Below are positions 22,379 to 29,587 of a stretch of DNA of 29,587 nucleotides, piece by piece; within the stretch, counting starts at the first letter, position 1; every line of letters begins with the position of its first letter. The DNA comes from an uncultured candidate division WPS-2 bacterium (GTDB taxonomy: Bacteria; Vulcanimicrobiota; Vulcanimicrobiia; Vulcanimicrobiales; Vulcanimicrobiaceae), in the NCBI GenBank assembly GCA_937927945.1, contig CALEYW010000069.1:1-29587 (forward strand), in the 5' to 3' direction. The notes beneath the pieces were generated by a model. That model had not been told where the DNA came from, did not search any database, and saw only the letters and a list, made by a program, of their open reading frames with translations. A program made the translations under genes and the position numbers.

Positions 22379-24532
22379 TTATTTCGGCTGAAAGGCGGGG
22401 TCTCCGAATTGCCACAGGAGGAAGGTGAACTCGTCGGTGGTCAGCGCGACGGCTTGCGTGCGCGAGCCGCCGATGAGTCCGTGGCCGCCGTCGTAGTCGA
22501 CGCGCACGAGGATCGGGCGGTCGCTCGTCGTGGCGTCCTGCAGCGTCGCGGCCATCTTCGCGGCTTGCCAGGAGTCGACGCGCGGATCGTTGATCCCGGT
22601 CGTCAGCATCACGGCCGGGTACTTCGTGCTTTTCACGACGTGGTGCACGGCGCTCGTCGCGTAGAGGTTCTTGAAGCCGGCTTCGGTCTTGACGCTGCCG
22701 AACTCGGGGACGTTGGGCGGCCCGTTGGGCGTCGTCTCGATGCGCAGCTGATCGGAAACCGGAATCTCGTCGAGGACCGCCGCGAAGAGCTGCGGAGCCC
22801 GGTCGATCGCGCCGCCCATCGTGATGCCACCGGCGCTGCCGCCGCGCGCGCCGAGCTTGCCGGGCGAGGTGTACTTCTGCGCGACGAGCCACTTCGCGCA
22901 ATCGATGAAGTCGGTGATCGTGTTGACTTTCTTCGCGTCCTTGCCGGCGAGGTGCCATTCCTCGCCGTACTCGCCGCCGCCGCGGACGTGCGCGTAGGCG
23001 AACACGCCGCCGCGCTCGAGAAACGCCATCCGCGCCGCGGAGAAACCCGGATCGGTCGAGATCCCGTACGAACCGTAGGCGTAGAGCAGGGTCGGGTTCG
23101 TCCCGTCGAGCTTGATGTCGCGGCGGTGCACGATCGAGAGCGGGATCGGCGTGCCGTCCGTCGCCGCGACCTTCACCTCGTCGGAGGTGACGGCCGAGTA
23201 GTCGACGGGTGAGGGCGCGTCGAGCTTGGTGTCGGCCAGCGTCTTCGCCGCCGGATCGTAGACGTACCAGAGCGGCGAGCTGGTCCACGACTCGAGCTGC
23301 GCGAGGAAACCGGGCCGATCGTATTCGGTCGTCAAGCCCGAGACGGTGCCGTTGACCGGCAACGGGATCTCCGAGCGCGTGCCGTCGTACCCGACGCGGG
23401 TGATGCGGCCGAGCCCGTCTTCGCGCGACTGCACGTAGAGCGCGTCGCTCGCCGTCGCGATGTTGTCGATCACGCGCGTGCCGGGTGGAATGACGTCGGT
23501 CGCGCGCGCGAAGCTCGCGGTCGTCGCAAACTGCATGACGCGGAAACGCGGCGCATCTTTTGCGGTGAGCGCGTAGACGGTCGACCCGTGCACGAGGGCG
23601 CTGGTGACCTTGTCTTCCGGCTTGATGACGAGCTTCCAGGGGATCGCCGCTGGTGAACCGCGCAGCGATGATTTCGGCGCGACGTACACCGTCATGAACC
23701 GGTCGACGCCGTTGATGAGCACGCCCGCCATGAACGGTGATTCCGGCGTCACGCCGAGCGCCGCGAACGCCGTCGGCGCGATGGTCACCCCGAGGCTGAT
23801 CCCGGCCCCGAACACCGCCACGTCGGCCGATTCCGGCCGACCGAGCAGGTGGCGATAGGTCCGGATGTTCTGATACTTCGCGGTCGGCGGATCGTTCGGT
23901 CCGGCGGCTTGGCGCTTGAAGTAGTAGAAGGCCTTGCCGTCGTCGCTCCACGAGGTGACGCCGAAATCGGCGCGCGTCGCGACGTCGGGCAGCATCTTCG
24001 CGGTCGCCACGTCGACGACGTGGATGCTCGCCTTCTCCGACCCTCCCGCGGAGAGACCGACCGCGACCAGCGTCCCGTCGTCCGAAGGGACGAAGTACGA
24101 GATCGCTTGGCGCGGGCCCGCCATCGCATCGGGGTCGACCAGCACTCGTTCGGTCCCGTTCACGCGCGCGAAGAGCTTCGCCGAGTTGGCTCCGGGCGGG
24201 GTCTTCTCGTAGACGTACGCACCGTGGTGCGCCACGACTCCCGAGGAGACGTTGGTGGTGTCGAGGAGCTGCTTCAGGCGAGCTTCGAGCGTCGCGCGGC
24301 CGGGGATCGAATCGAGCACCGTGCGCGTGCGATCGTTCTGCGCTTTGAGGTAGTCGAGAAGGTCGGGGCCTTTCGCCTCCATCCAGCGGTACGGGTCGAC
24401 GACCTGCGTTCCGAAATAGGTGTCGGTGACCGGGATCTTCTTTGCGGCCGGCGCCGGCGGCAACGCCCCTTGCGCGGCCGCGCCTAGGGTGAGGGTCACG
24501 GCCGCCGTGACGGCGAGCACGGAACGATGCAT
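22379..24532 (-). CDS. Prolyl oligopeptidase (S9A serine peptidase), secreted
   Basis: The 717-residue protein has a signal peptide (MHRSVLAVTAAVTLTLGAAA, cleavage near residue 20-23). An S9A prolyl oligopeptidase follows, starting with PVTDTYFGTQVVDPYRWME, a family hallmark. A seven-bladed propeller occupies about 80-440, then an alpha/beta-hydrolase domain. The catalytic triad appears complete: S566 (ARGGSAGGI), D649 (GINDPRV) and H684 (DGGHGLIGG). The characteristic YAYGSYG and GGVFAYAHVRGGGEYG also occur. These enzymes cut small Pro-containing peptides; export suggests peptide scavenging in the periplasm or outside. ATG 24532 was selected for the signal peptide although the frame is open much further upstream. 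Divergent from the acetyltransferase gene. Confidence 0.95.
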   Translation of the reverse strand: MHRSVLAVTAAVTLTLGAAAQGALPPAPAAKKIPVTDTYFGTQVVDPYRWMEAKGPDLLDYLKAQNDRTRTVLDSIPGRATLEARLKQLLDTTNVSSGVVAHHGAYVYEKTPPGANSAKLFARVNGTERVLVDPDAMAGPRQAISYFVPSDDGTLVAVGLSAGGSEKASIHVVDVATAKMLPDVATRADFGVTSWSDDGKAFYYFKRQAAGPNDPPTAKYQNIRTYRHLLGRPESADVAVFGAGISLGVTIAPTAFAALGVTPESPFMAGVLINGVDRFMTVYVAPKSSLRGSPAAIPWKLVIKPEDKVTSALVHGSTVYALTAKDAPRFRVMQFATTASFARATDVIPPGTRVIDNIATASDALYVQSREDGLGRITRVGYDGTRSEIPLPVNGTVSGLTTEYDRPGFLAQLESWTSSPLWYVYDPAAKTLADTKLDAPSPVDYSAVTSDEVKVAATDGTPIPLSIVHRRDIKLDGTNPTLLYAYGSYGISTDPGFSAARMAFLERGGVFAYAHVRGGGEYGEEWHLAGKDAKKVNTITDFIDCAKWLVAQKYTSPGKLGARGGSAGGITMGGAIDRAPQLFAAVLDEIPVSDQLRIETTPNGPPNVPEFGSVKTEAGFKNLYATSAVHHVVKSTKYPAVMLTTGINDPRVDSWQAAKMAATLQDATTSDRPILVRVDYDGGHGLIGGSRTQAVALTTDEFTFLLWQFGDPAFQPK

Positions 24533-24634
24533 GACCGGAACGTTGCTCCGCTGCAGAGGCGGTGCCTGCCGCGGCGAGGCGCCCCTCGGCGGTGTTCCCC
24601 AAGAACCGTAGACGACGGTCGAGAAGGGCGTGGC

Positions 24635-25186
24635 GTGACGATCGAGACCGCTCGCCTTCGGCTCCGCGAACCCCAAGACGGCGACGTCGAACTGCTGCGC
24701 GAGTACTACCGGCGGAACGTCGTTCGTTTCGACGCCTGGGGCGAGGGCCGGAGTGACATCGCGCAGGAGCACCGGGCTTGGATCGCCGGGCGGCATGCGG
24801 AGCGCCGAGAGGGCGCGCCCACGGCGTTTCTGGCGCTCGATCGAGGGAGCGATGCGACCGTCGCCGTCGTCGTGCTCACCGGATTTTCGTTCATCCCGCC
24901 GAGCGCCATGCTCAGCTACTCGGTTGACGGCGCGTACGAGGGCGCGGGCTTCGCCGGCGAGGCCGTCCGCGCCGTTGTCGACTACGCCTTCGCCACGCTC
25001 AACCTGCACACGATCTCGGCGCATTACGACCCCGACAACGCCCGAAGCGAACGGCTCCTGCAGCGGCTGGGCTTCCGTGAAATGGCTCGCATGGGGCCGT
25101 TGGAAGTGCCGCACCTGCGCCGGCGCGGGCAGGTCCTCGCCGTTCTGTCGCGTGATCCGGCGGGCTCGGGACGGAGCGAGGCGTAG
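24635..25186 (+). CDS. GNAT acetyltransferase, RimJ/RimL type
   Basis: The 183-residue protein opens with ETARLRLREPQDGDVELL and ends its core with LNLHTISAHYDPDNARSERL and LQRLGFREMARM, typical for ribosomal-protein N-terminal alanine acetyltransferases and related enzymes that use acetyl-CoA. The acetyl-CoA loop is less canonical (GAYEGAGFAGEA). The substrate could be a protein N-terminus or a small amine. GTG 24635 was chosen because GAGAAGG lies 7 bases upstream. The gene is 22 bases upstream of gatC and could be co-transcribed with it. Confidence 0.85.
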   Translation: MTIETARLRLREPQDGDVELLREYYRRNVVRFDAWGEGRSDIAQEHRAWIAGRHAERREGAPTAFLALDRGSDATVAVVVLTGFSFIPPSAMLSYSVDGAYEGAGFAGEAVRAVVDYAFATLNLHTISAHYDPDNARSERLLQRLGFREMARMGPLEVPHLRRRGQVLAVLSRDPAGSGRSEA

Positions 25187-25208
25187 GCAAAGCGAATCAT
25201 GCCGGGTC

Positions 25209-25511
25209 ATGGCTTCGGATCGGATCGATATCCGCCACGTCGCGCGCCTGGCGCGACTGGCCCTTACCGATGGTGAGATTGCGACCTTCGGGCCGCAGCT
25301 CGGCAACCTCCTCACGTTCGTCGACGAGCTCGGCGAGCTCGACACCGCGAACGTCGCGGCGACCGCGCAGGTGATCCCTTCGCGCAACGTCCAGCGTGAC
25401 GACGCGATCCGTCCCGAGACGATGCTCTCCCGCGAGGACGCGTTGCGCAACGCACCGCGTGCGCAGCACGGGTTCTTCGCCGTGCCGCGCATCATCGCCG
25501 AGGAAGGCTAA
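25209..25511 (+). CDS. gatC: Asp/Glu-tRNA amidotransferase subunit GatC
   Basis: GatC is the small subunit that holds GatA and GatB together in the GatCAB complex, which converts Glu-tRNA(Gln) and Asp-tRNA(Asn) to the amidated forms. The 100 residues show the family pattern IDIRHVARLARLALTDGEIA, LGNLLTFVDELGELDTANV and late MLSREDALRNAPRAQHGFFA, ending VPRIIAEEG. Length is normal. The start at ATG 25209 has only a weak ribosome-binding site (CCGGGT). One base separates its stop from the gatA start. Confidence 0.95.
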   Translation: MASDRIDIRHVARLARLALTDGEIATFGPQLGNLLTFVDELGELDTANVAATAQVIPSRNVQRDDAIRPETMLSREDALRNAPRAQHGFFAVPRIIAEEG

Positions 25512-25512
25512 C

Positions 25513-26994
25513 GTGGACCCCGTTCGAGACTCCGCGCGGGCGATCGCCCGGGCGGTGAACTCCCGTGAAGCGAGCGCCGTCGAGATCGCCGAGGCGATGA
25601 TCCCGCACGTCGCGCAGGTCGACGCGAGCCTGGACGCCTACCTCGAGCTCACGCCGGAGCTGATGCGCGAGCACGCGCGGAAGGTCGACGCGCGCGTCGC
25701 CGCAGGCGAGACGCTGCCGCTGGCCGGCGTGCCGGTCGCGATCAAGGACAACATGTGCCTCACCGGCACGCACACGACGGCGGGCTCGAAGATCCTCGAG
25801 AACTTCGTCGCGCCGTACACGGCGACGGCGGTGCAGCGGCTGCTCGACGCCGGCGCGCTGCCGATCGGCAAGACCAACCTCGACGAGTTCGCGATGGGCA
25901 GCTCCGGCGAGAACTCGGCGCTGAAGAAGACCCGCAACCCGTACGACCTCGAGCGCGTCCCCGGCGGTTCGTCCGCCGGCAGCGCGGCGTCGGTCGGCGG
26001 CTTCGAAGCGACGCTCTCGCTCGGAAGCGACACCGGCGGCTCGATCCGCGAGCCGGCCGCATTCTGCAACGTCGTCGGCTTCAAGCCGACCTACGGCCGG
26101 GTCTCGCGCTACGGCCTCATCGCCTTCGCGTCCTCGCTCGATCAGATCGGGCCGTTCGCGCGCAGCGTCGAGGACGCCGCGCTGACGTACGATGCGATCG
26201 GCGGGCACGACCCGCTTGATGCGACCAGCGTCGACCGTCCGCTCGAACCGACGGCCGGTTTCCTGCGCGAAGACTTGCGCGGCGTGCGGGTCGGGATCGT
26301 CAAAGAGTTCGCGACCGCGGAGCTCGGAGCCGAGATCGACGCCTGCTATCGCAAGGCGTACGCCGACCTCGAAGCGCTCGGCGCCGAGCTCGTCGACGTC
26401 GAACTGCCGACCGCAAAGTATGGCCTCGCCACGTACTACCTGATCGCTCCGGCCGAGTGCTCGTCGAACCTCGCACGCTTCGACGGCGTGCGCTACGGTC
26501 TGCGCGTCGACGGCGCCGACGTCGGCGAGATGTACGAACGCACCCGTGCGGCGGGCTTCGGACCCGAGGTGAAGCGGCGCATCCTGATCGGGACCTACGC
26601 GCTCTCGTCGGGCTATTACGATGCATACTACGTGAAGGCGCAGAAGGCGCGCACCCGGATCGCCGAGGACTTCGCGCGCGCGTTCGAACGCTGCGACGTG
26701 ATCGCGTCGCCGGCCGCGTCGTCGCCGGCGTTCGGGTTCAACGCGAAGAGCGATCCCGTCGCGATGTATCTGATGGACTACTACACGATCCCGGTCTCGC
26801 TCGCCGGACTGCCCTCCCTCTCGGTACCGTGCGGCGCCGTCGTCCCCGAAGGCGGGACGCGTCCGATGCCGATGGGCCTGCAGCTCGCGACGCCGCTCTT
26901 CACCGAACGCGCGCTGCTTGGCTACGCCCACGCCTACGAACGCGCCACGATGCACGCCGAAAAGCTCAGCCCGATCGAGGTTGCCACCGCATGA
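25513..26994 (+). CDS. gatA: Asp/Glu-tRNA amidotransferase subunit GatA
   Basis: GatA hydrolyses glutamine and feeds ammonia to GatB. The 493-residue protein has the amidase-signature catalytic triad K78 (PVAIKDNMC), S153 (GGSSAGSAAS) and S177 (TGGSIREPA), each one residue offset from the well-studied S. aureus protein. Further landmarks are NLDEFAMGSSGENSA and GFKPTYGRVSRYGLIAFASS. The start is GTG 25513, with GAGGAAGG just upstream. The stop overlaps the gatB ATG as ATGA, so the three subunits are tightly coupled. Length is normal for the family. Confidence 0.97.
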   Translation: MDPVRDSARAIARAVNSREASAVEIAEAMIPHVAQVDASLDAYLELTPELMREHARKVDARVAAGETLPLAGVPVAIKDNMCLTGTHTTAGSKILENFVAPYTATAVQRLLDAGALPIGKTNLDEFAMGSSGENSALKKTRNPYDLERVPGGSSAGSAASVGGFEATLSLGSDTGGSIREPAAFCNVVGFKPTYGRVSRYGLIAFASSLDQIGPFARSVEDAALTYDAIGGHDPLDATSVDRPLEPTAGFLREDLRGVRVGIVKEFATAELGAEIDACYRKAYADLEALGAELVDVELPTAKYGLATYYLIAPAECSSNLARFDGVRYGLRVDGADVGEMYERTRAAGFGPEVKRRILIGTYALSSGYYDAYYVKAQKARTRIAEDFARAFERCDVIASPAASSPAFGFNAKSDPVAMYLMDYYTIPVSLAGLPSLSVPCGAVVPEGGTRPMPMGLQLATPLFTERALLGYAHAYERATMHAEKLSPIEVATA

Positions 26995-28493
26995 GTGCCG
27001 TCTCCGCCGACGCCGTCGCCGTGACGCCCGACCTTCGGGCCAAGTACGAGGCGGTCATTGGCATCGAATGTCACGTCGAATTGAAGACCACTAGCAAGAT
27101 GTTTTGCGGCTGTCCGAACGAGTTCGGGGGCGAGCCGAACACGAAAGTGTGCCCGGTATGTCTCGCGCTGCCTGGCGCGTTGCCGGTGCCGAACGCGAAG
27201 GCGATCGAGCACATGCTGCGCGCGGGGCTTGCGTTCGAAGCGACGATCCCCGAGCACTCGAAGTTCGACCGGAAGAACTACTTCTATCCGGACATGCCCA
27301 AGAACTATCAGATCACGCAGTACGACATGCCGCTCACCCAGGGCGGCGTGGTGCGCTACTGGCTCGAGGACGGCACGCGCGGCGAGTGCCGCCTCACGCG
27401 CATTCACCTCGAAGAGGACACCGGCAAATCGACGCACGCGAGCGCCGACGGCCGCCTCGCGGGCGCGACGTCGTCGCTGGTCGACTTCAACCGCGCCGGC
27501 GTGCCGCTGATGGAGTGCGTCGGCGAGCCCGACCTGCGCAGCGCGGACGAAGCGGTCGGTTTTCTCGAGACGCTGGCGCGGACGTTTCGCGAGCTCGGCG
27601 TGAGCGACGTGAAGATGGAAGAAGGCTCGCTGCGCTGCGATGCCAACGTCTCGATCCGTCTGCGCGGCGCGGCCGAGTACGGCACCAAAGCCGAGATCAA
27701 GAACATGAACTCGTTCCGCAGCGTGCGCCGCGCGATCGAGAGCGAGATCGCGCGCCAGATCGCGGTCGTCGAGAGCGGCGGTCGCGTGATCCAGGAGACG
27801 CGCGGCTGGGACGAGGCCGCCGGCGTGACGCACAGCCAGCGCTCGAAAGAAGAAGCCCACGACTACCGCTATTTCCCCGACCCCGACCTCGTCCCGATCG
27901 ACGTGACGCGCGAGACGGTCGAGCGCGTGCGCGCGACGCTGGTCGAAACGCCGTACGAGCGCTACGCGCGCTACGTCGACACCCACGGCATCGCGACGAA
28001 GCAGGCGACGCAGATCGTCGATGACGACGTGCTCTCGGCCTGGTTCGACCGCGCCGTCGCGGTTTCCGGGAACGCGCAGGCGACGCTGAACTTCGTGCTC
28101 GGCGACCTTTCGCGCTTGGCGAACGAGAACGCGCTTCACGTGGCCGACGGCAAGGTCACGCCCGAGGCGCTCGCGGAGCTCGTCGCGCTCACCCAGGCGA
28201 ACGCGATCAACTCGAAGGCGGCGAAGCAGGTCATCGAGACGTTGTGGGCCGGGGGCGGATCCGCGAAGGCGATCGTCGAGCGCGATGGTCTCGCGCAGGT
28301 CAGCGATCGCGGCGCGATCGCCGCGATCGTCGACGAGGTGCTGGCCGCGAACCCGAAGGTCGTCGCCGACTTCCGGGGCGGGAAGACCAACGTGATGGGA
28401 TTCCTCACCGGCGCGGTGATGAAGGCATCGCGCGGAAAGGCGAATCCGGCGCTGGCCCAGGAGCTGCTGAAAGAAAAGCTCGAGACCCCGTGA
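26991..28493 (+). CDS. gatB: Asp/Glu-tRNA amidotransferase subunit GatB
   Basis: GatB is the kinase/transamidase subunit that activates the tRNA-bound Glu or Asp and binds the tRNA. The 500-residue protein shows YEAVIGIECHVELKTTSKMF, a zinc-type Cys set C39-x-C41-x12-C54-x2-C57 (FCGCPNEF and VCPVCLALPG), then NYFYPDMPKNYQITQYDMP, HLEEDTGKSTH, DFNRAGVPLMECV and RCDANVS. The C-terminal helical and YqeY-like tail ends with VMGFLTGAVMKASRGKANP. ATG 26991 overlaps the gatA stop. The window gives no hint whether GlnRS or AsnRS is absent in this organism. Confidence 0.97.
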   Translation: MSAVSADAVAVTPDLRAKYEAVIGIECHVELKTTSKMFCGCPNEFGGEPNTKVCPVCLALPGALPVPNAKAIEHMLRAGLAFEATIPEHSKFDRKNYFYPDMPKNYQITQYDMPLTQGGVVRYWLEDGTRGECRLTRIHLEEDTGKSTHASADGRLAGATSSLVDFNRAGVPLMECVGEPDLRSADEAVGFLETLARTFRELGVSDVKMEEGSLRCDANVSIRLRGAAEYGTKAEIKNMNSFRSVRRAIESEIARQIAVVESGGRVIQETRGWDEAAGVTHSQRSKEEAHDYRYFPDPDLVPIDVTRETVERVRATLVETPYERYARYVDTHGIATKQATQIVDDDVLSAWFDRAVAVSGNAQATLNFVLGDLSRLANENALHVADGKVTPEALAELVALTQANAINSKAAKQVIETLWAGGGSAKAIVERDGLAQVSDRGAIAAIVDEVLAANPKVVADFRGGKTNVMGFLTGAVMKASRGKANPALAQELLKEKLETP

Positions 28494-28541
28494 CTCCCGA
28501 GGTCTCAGCCGCGACCGGCGCCTTGTTGGGGGCGCTCGGCC

Positions 28542-29587
28542 CTATCGATTCGGATCGAAGTCGTCGGCGAGTCGGTAGCTCGTCTTGCGCGCCTTCCCCC
28601 CGTTCGATAGGATGATGCCTTTTTCCGAGAGGTCAGCGAGATCTCGCTGAGCGGTATCGGACGAGGCCTTCGCGATCAGCGCGTACTTGCGTGAATTGAG
28701 CCACCCCTCGAACTCTCCGCCGAGGTATCGCTCGAGGACTTTGCGCTGTCGTGCGTTGAGCTCGACATCGCGACGTTCGCGCCAGAACCGGGTGGCGCGC
28801 AGGAGGTCATCGATCGACCGCAACGTGTCGGCCGTCGCCCGACGGTAACAGCCGATGAACCAATCGGACCACGGCGTCACGTCGGCATCGCCGCGCTGCG
28901 CACGTTCGATTGCGCTATGGTATTCGGCGCGCTCTTTACGGATCTGCCGCGAGAGTGAGACGTACGAAGCAATGCGCGGCTGTGCGCGCGCGAGGCGAAG
29001 ATCGACGATCGCACGCGCGATGCGCCCGTTCCCGTCCGAAAACGGGTGGATCGTCAAGAAGCGGAGGTGCGCGACCGCAGCGTGCACGAGCGGTGGGAGA
29101 GCGGACGGCGCTTCGAACCACTGGAGAAAGGCCTGCATTTCAGGGTCGACGCGGCTTGCGGCCGGCGCTTCGAAGTGCACGACTCGGGCGTTTACGGGAC
29201 CCGAAACGACCTGCATCGGATCGTCGCGTACCGTGCGCCATTCGCCAACGGTGAGCGATCGCGGGGCGTCCGAAAAGAGGTCGGCATGCCAGCGGAACAA
29301 TCGCTCTTTCGTCAGCGGTGCGTCGGCGTTCTGCAGTGCGTCCACGGTCATCGCGACGATGCCGTCGGCGCGCGGATCGGTGTGCCCCAGGCGATTCCCG
29401 CCGACCGCAAGCCGGCGCGCGAGGGACGCACGCACGCTATCGGTCGTGAGCCGCTCGCCTTCGATCTGCGACGCCTCGATAGCGGTTTCCGCAAGCGTAT
29501 CGAGAAGCGCTCGCTCCCGGTCGGCCTCCCCAAGCGTTCGAAGACCGCCCGCCACCTCGCCCTGCTCGAACGCGGTGCCGGAAAGCG
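28542..29587 (-). CDS. Fic-domain protein with DUF4172-type N-terminus, 5' truncated
   Basis: Fic proteins transfer AMP (or another phosphate group) to hydroxyl side chains of target proteins. The active-site loop HPFSDGNGRIAR matches HxFx(D/E)GNGRxxR exactly. The upstream ASQIEGERLT resembles the inhibitory-helix motif (SxIEG) that self-restrains many Fic enzymes. The C-terminal part (AKASSDTAQRDLADLSEKGI) looks like a winged helix. Codons continue in frame upstream of GTG 29555 to the contig end (TAFEQGEVAGGL), matching the usual DUF4172/Fic N-terminal layout, so the start lies off the contig. It converges on gatB with a 48-base gap holding small GC hairpins. No antitoxin gene is seen; self-inhibition would make one unnecessary. 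Confidence 0.92.
   Translation of the reverse strand, partial: LSGTAFEQGEVAGGLRTLGEADRERALLDTLAETAIEASQIEGERLTTDSVRASLARRLAVGGNRLGHTDPRADGIVAMTVDALQNADAPLTKERLFRWHADLFSDAPRSLTVGEWRTVRDDPMQVVSGPVNARVVHFEAPAASRVDPEMQAFLQWFEAPSALPPLVHAAVAHLRFLTIHPFSDGNGRIARAIVDLRLARAQPRIASYVSLSRQIRKERAEYHSAIERAQRGDADVTPWSDWFIGCYRRATADTLRSIDDLLRATRFWRERRDVELNARQRKVLERYLGGEFEGWLNSRKYALIAKASSDTAQRDLADLSEKGIILSNGGKARKTSYRLADDFDPNR

Noticed and set aside
24533..25495. A 321-codon N-terminal extension of the prolyl oligopeptidase
   Set aside because: It lies antisense to the acetyltransferase and gatC genes and precedes an intact signal peptide at 24532.
28482..28535. Terminator between gatB and the Fic gene
   Set aside because: Two small inverted repeats (28482-28487/28501-28506 and 28518-28522/28531-28535) occur, but neither has a T-tract on either strand.

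Overview
This is a high-GC, densely coded bacterial contig from a flagellated, chemotactic organism. Several putative lipoproteins, a periplasmic solute-binding protein and a GatCAB operon suggest a diderm. The gene content and the run of secreted, threonine/proline-rich low-complexity lipoproteins resemble uncultured lineages such as Eremiobacterota (WPS-2), but that placement is a guess from gene style. The first 47 bases are not genomic: they are a Nextera i7 adapter left on the contig end.

Region 1 (48-3724) is the end of a flagellar and chemotaxis operon: flhA (5' truncated by the contig end), a PilZ (c-di-GMP) flagellar-brake-type protein, cheY and cheC. The stop/start overlaps imply translational coupling, and the operon closes with a textbook Rho-independent terminator. 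Region 2 (3738-11156) is a second chemosensory operon. It has a structured leader, a ModA-like periplasmic binding protein whose gene overlaps that of a transmembrane methyl-accepting chemoreceptor, then cheA, a possible 40-codon ORF or structured element, cheW, a small membrane protein and an RlmD-type rRNA uracil methyltransferase. Together the two regions supply signal capture, kinase, adaptor, response regulator and phosphatase. cheB, cheR and cheD are not in the window.

Region 3 (11203-12363, minus) is a lone D-tartrate dehydratase-type enolase-superfamily enzyme with all ligand residues.

Region 4 (12571-22371) is the accessory part and the most unusual. Three exported lipoproteins (one with a long Pro-Thr repeat linker, two sharing an N-terminal domain) are followed by three tandem phage-tail-collar (microcystin-dependent-protein-like) genes. 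A fourth collar-like module is fused into a lipoprotein, followed by a VOC/glyoxalase-fold protein. A convergent pair comes next (a sulfotransferase and a small Nif11-like helical protein with overlapping genes), then a fifth, shortened collar gene pointing the other way. No capsid, terminase, portal or integrase is present, so this is a cellular collar-protein locus and not a prophage. It may build and modify a surface or secreted fibre.

Region 5 (22379-29587) is mostly housekeeping: a secreted prolyl oligopeptidase (minus), a RimJ/RimL-type acetyltransferase, gatC-gatA-gatB for tRNA-dependent amidation, and a Fic-domain AMPylator-type protein (minus) that runs off the contig end. No tRNA, rRNA, CRISPR array or insertion sequence was seen. 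No stretch over 300 bases lacks a plausible gene.
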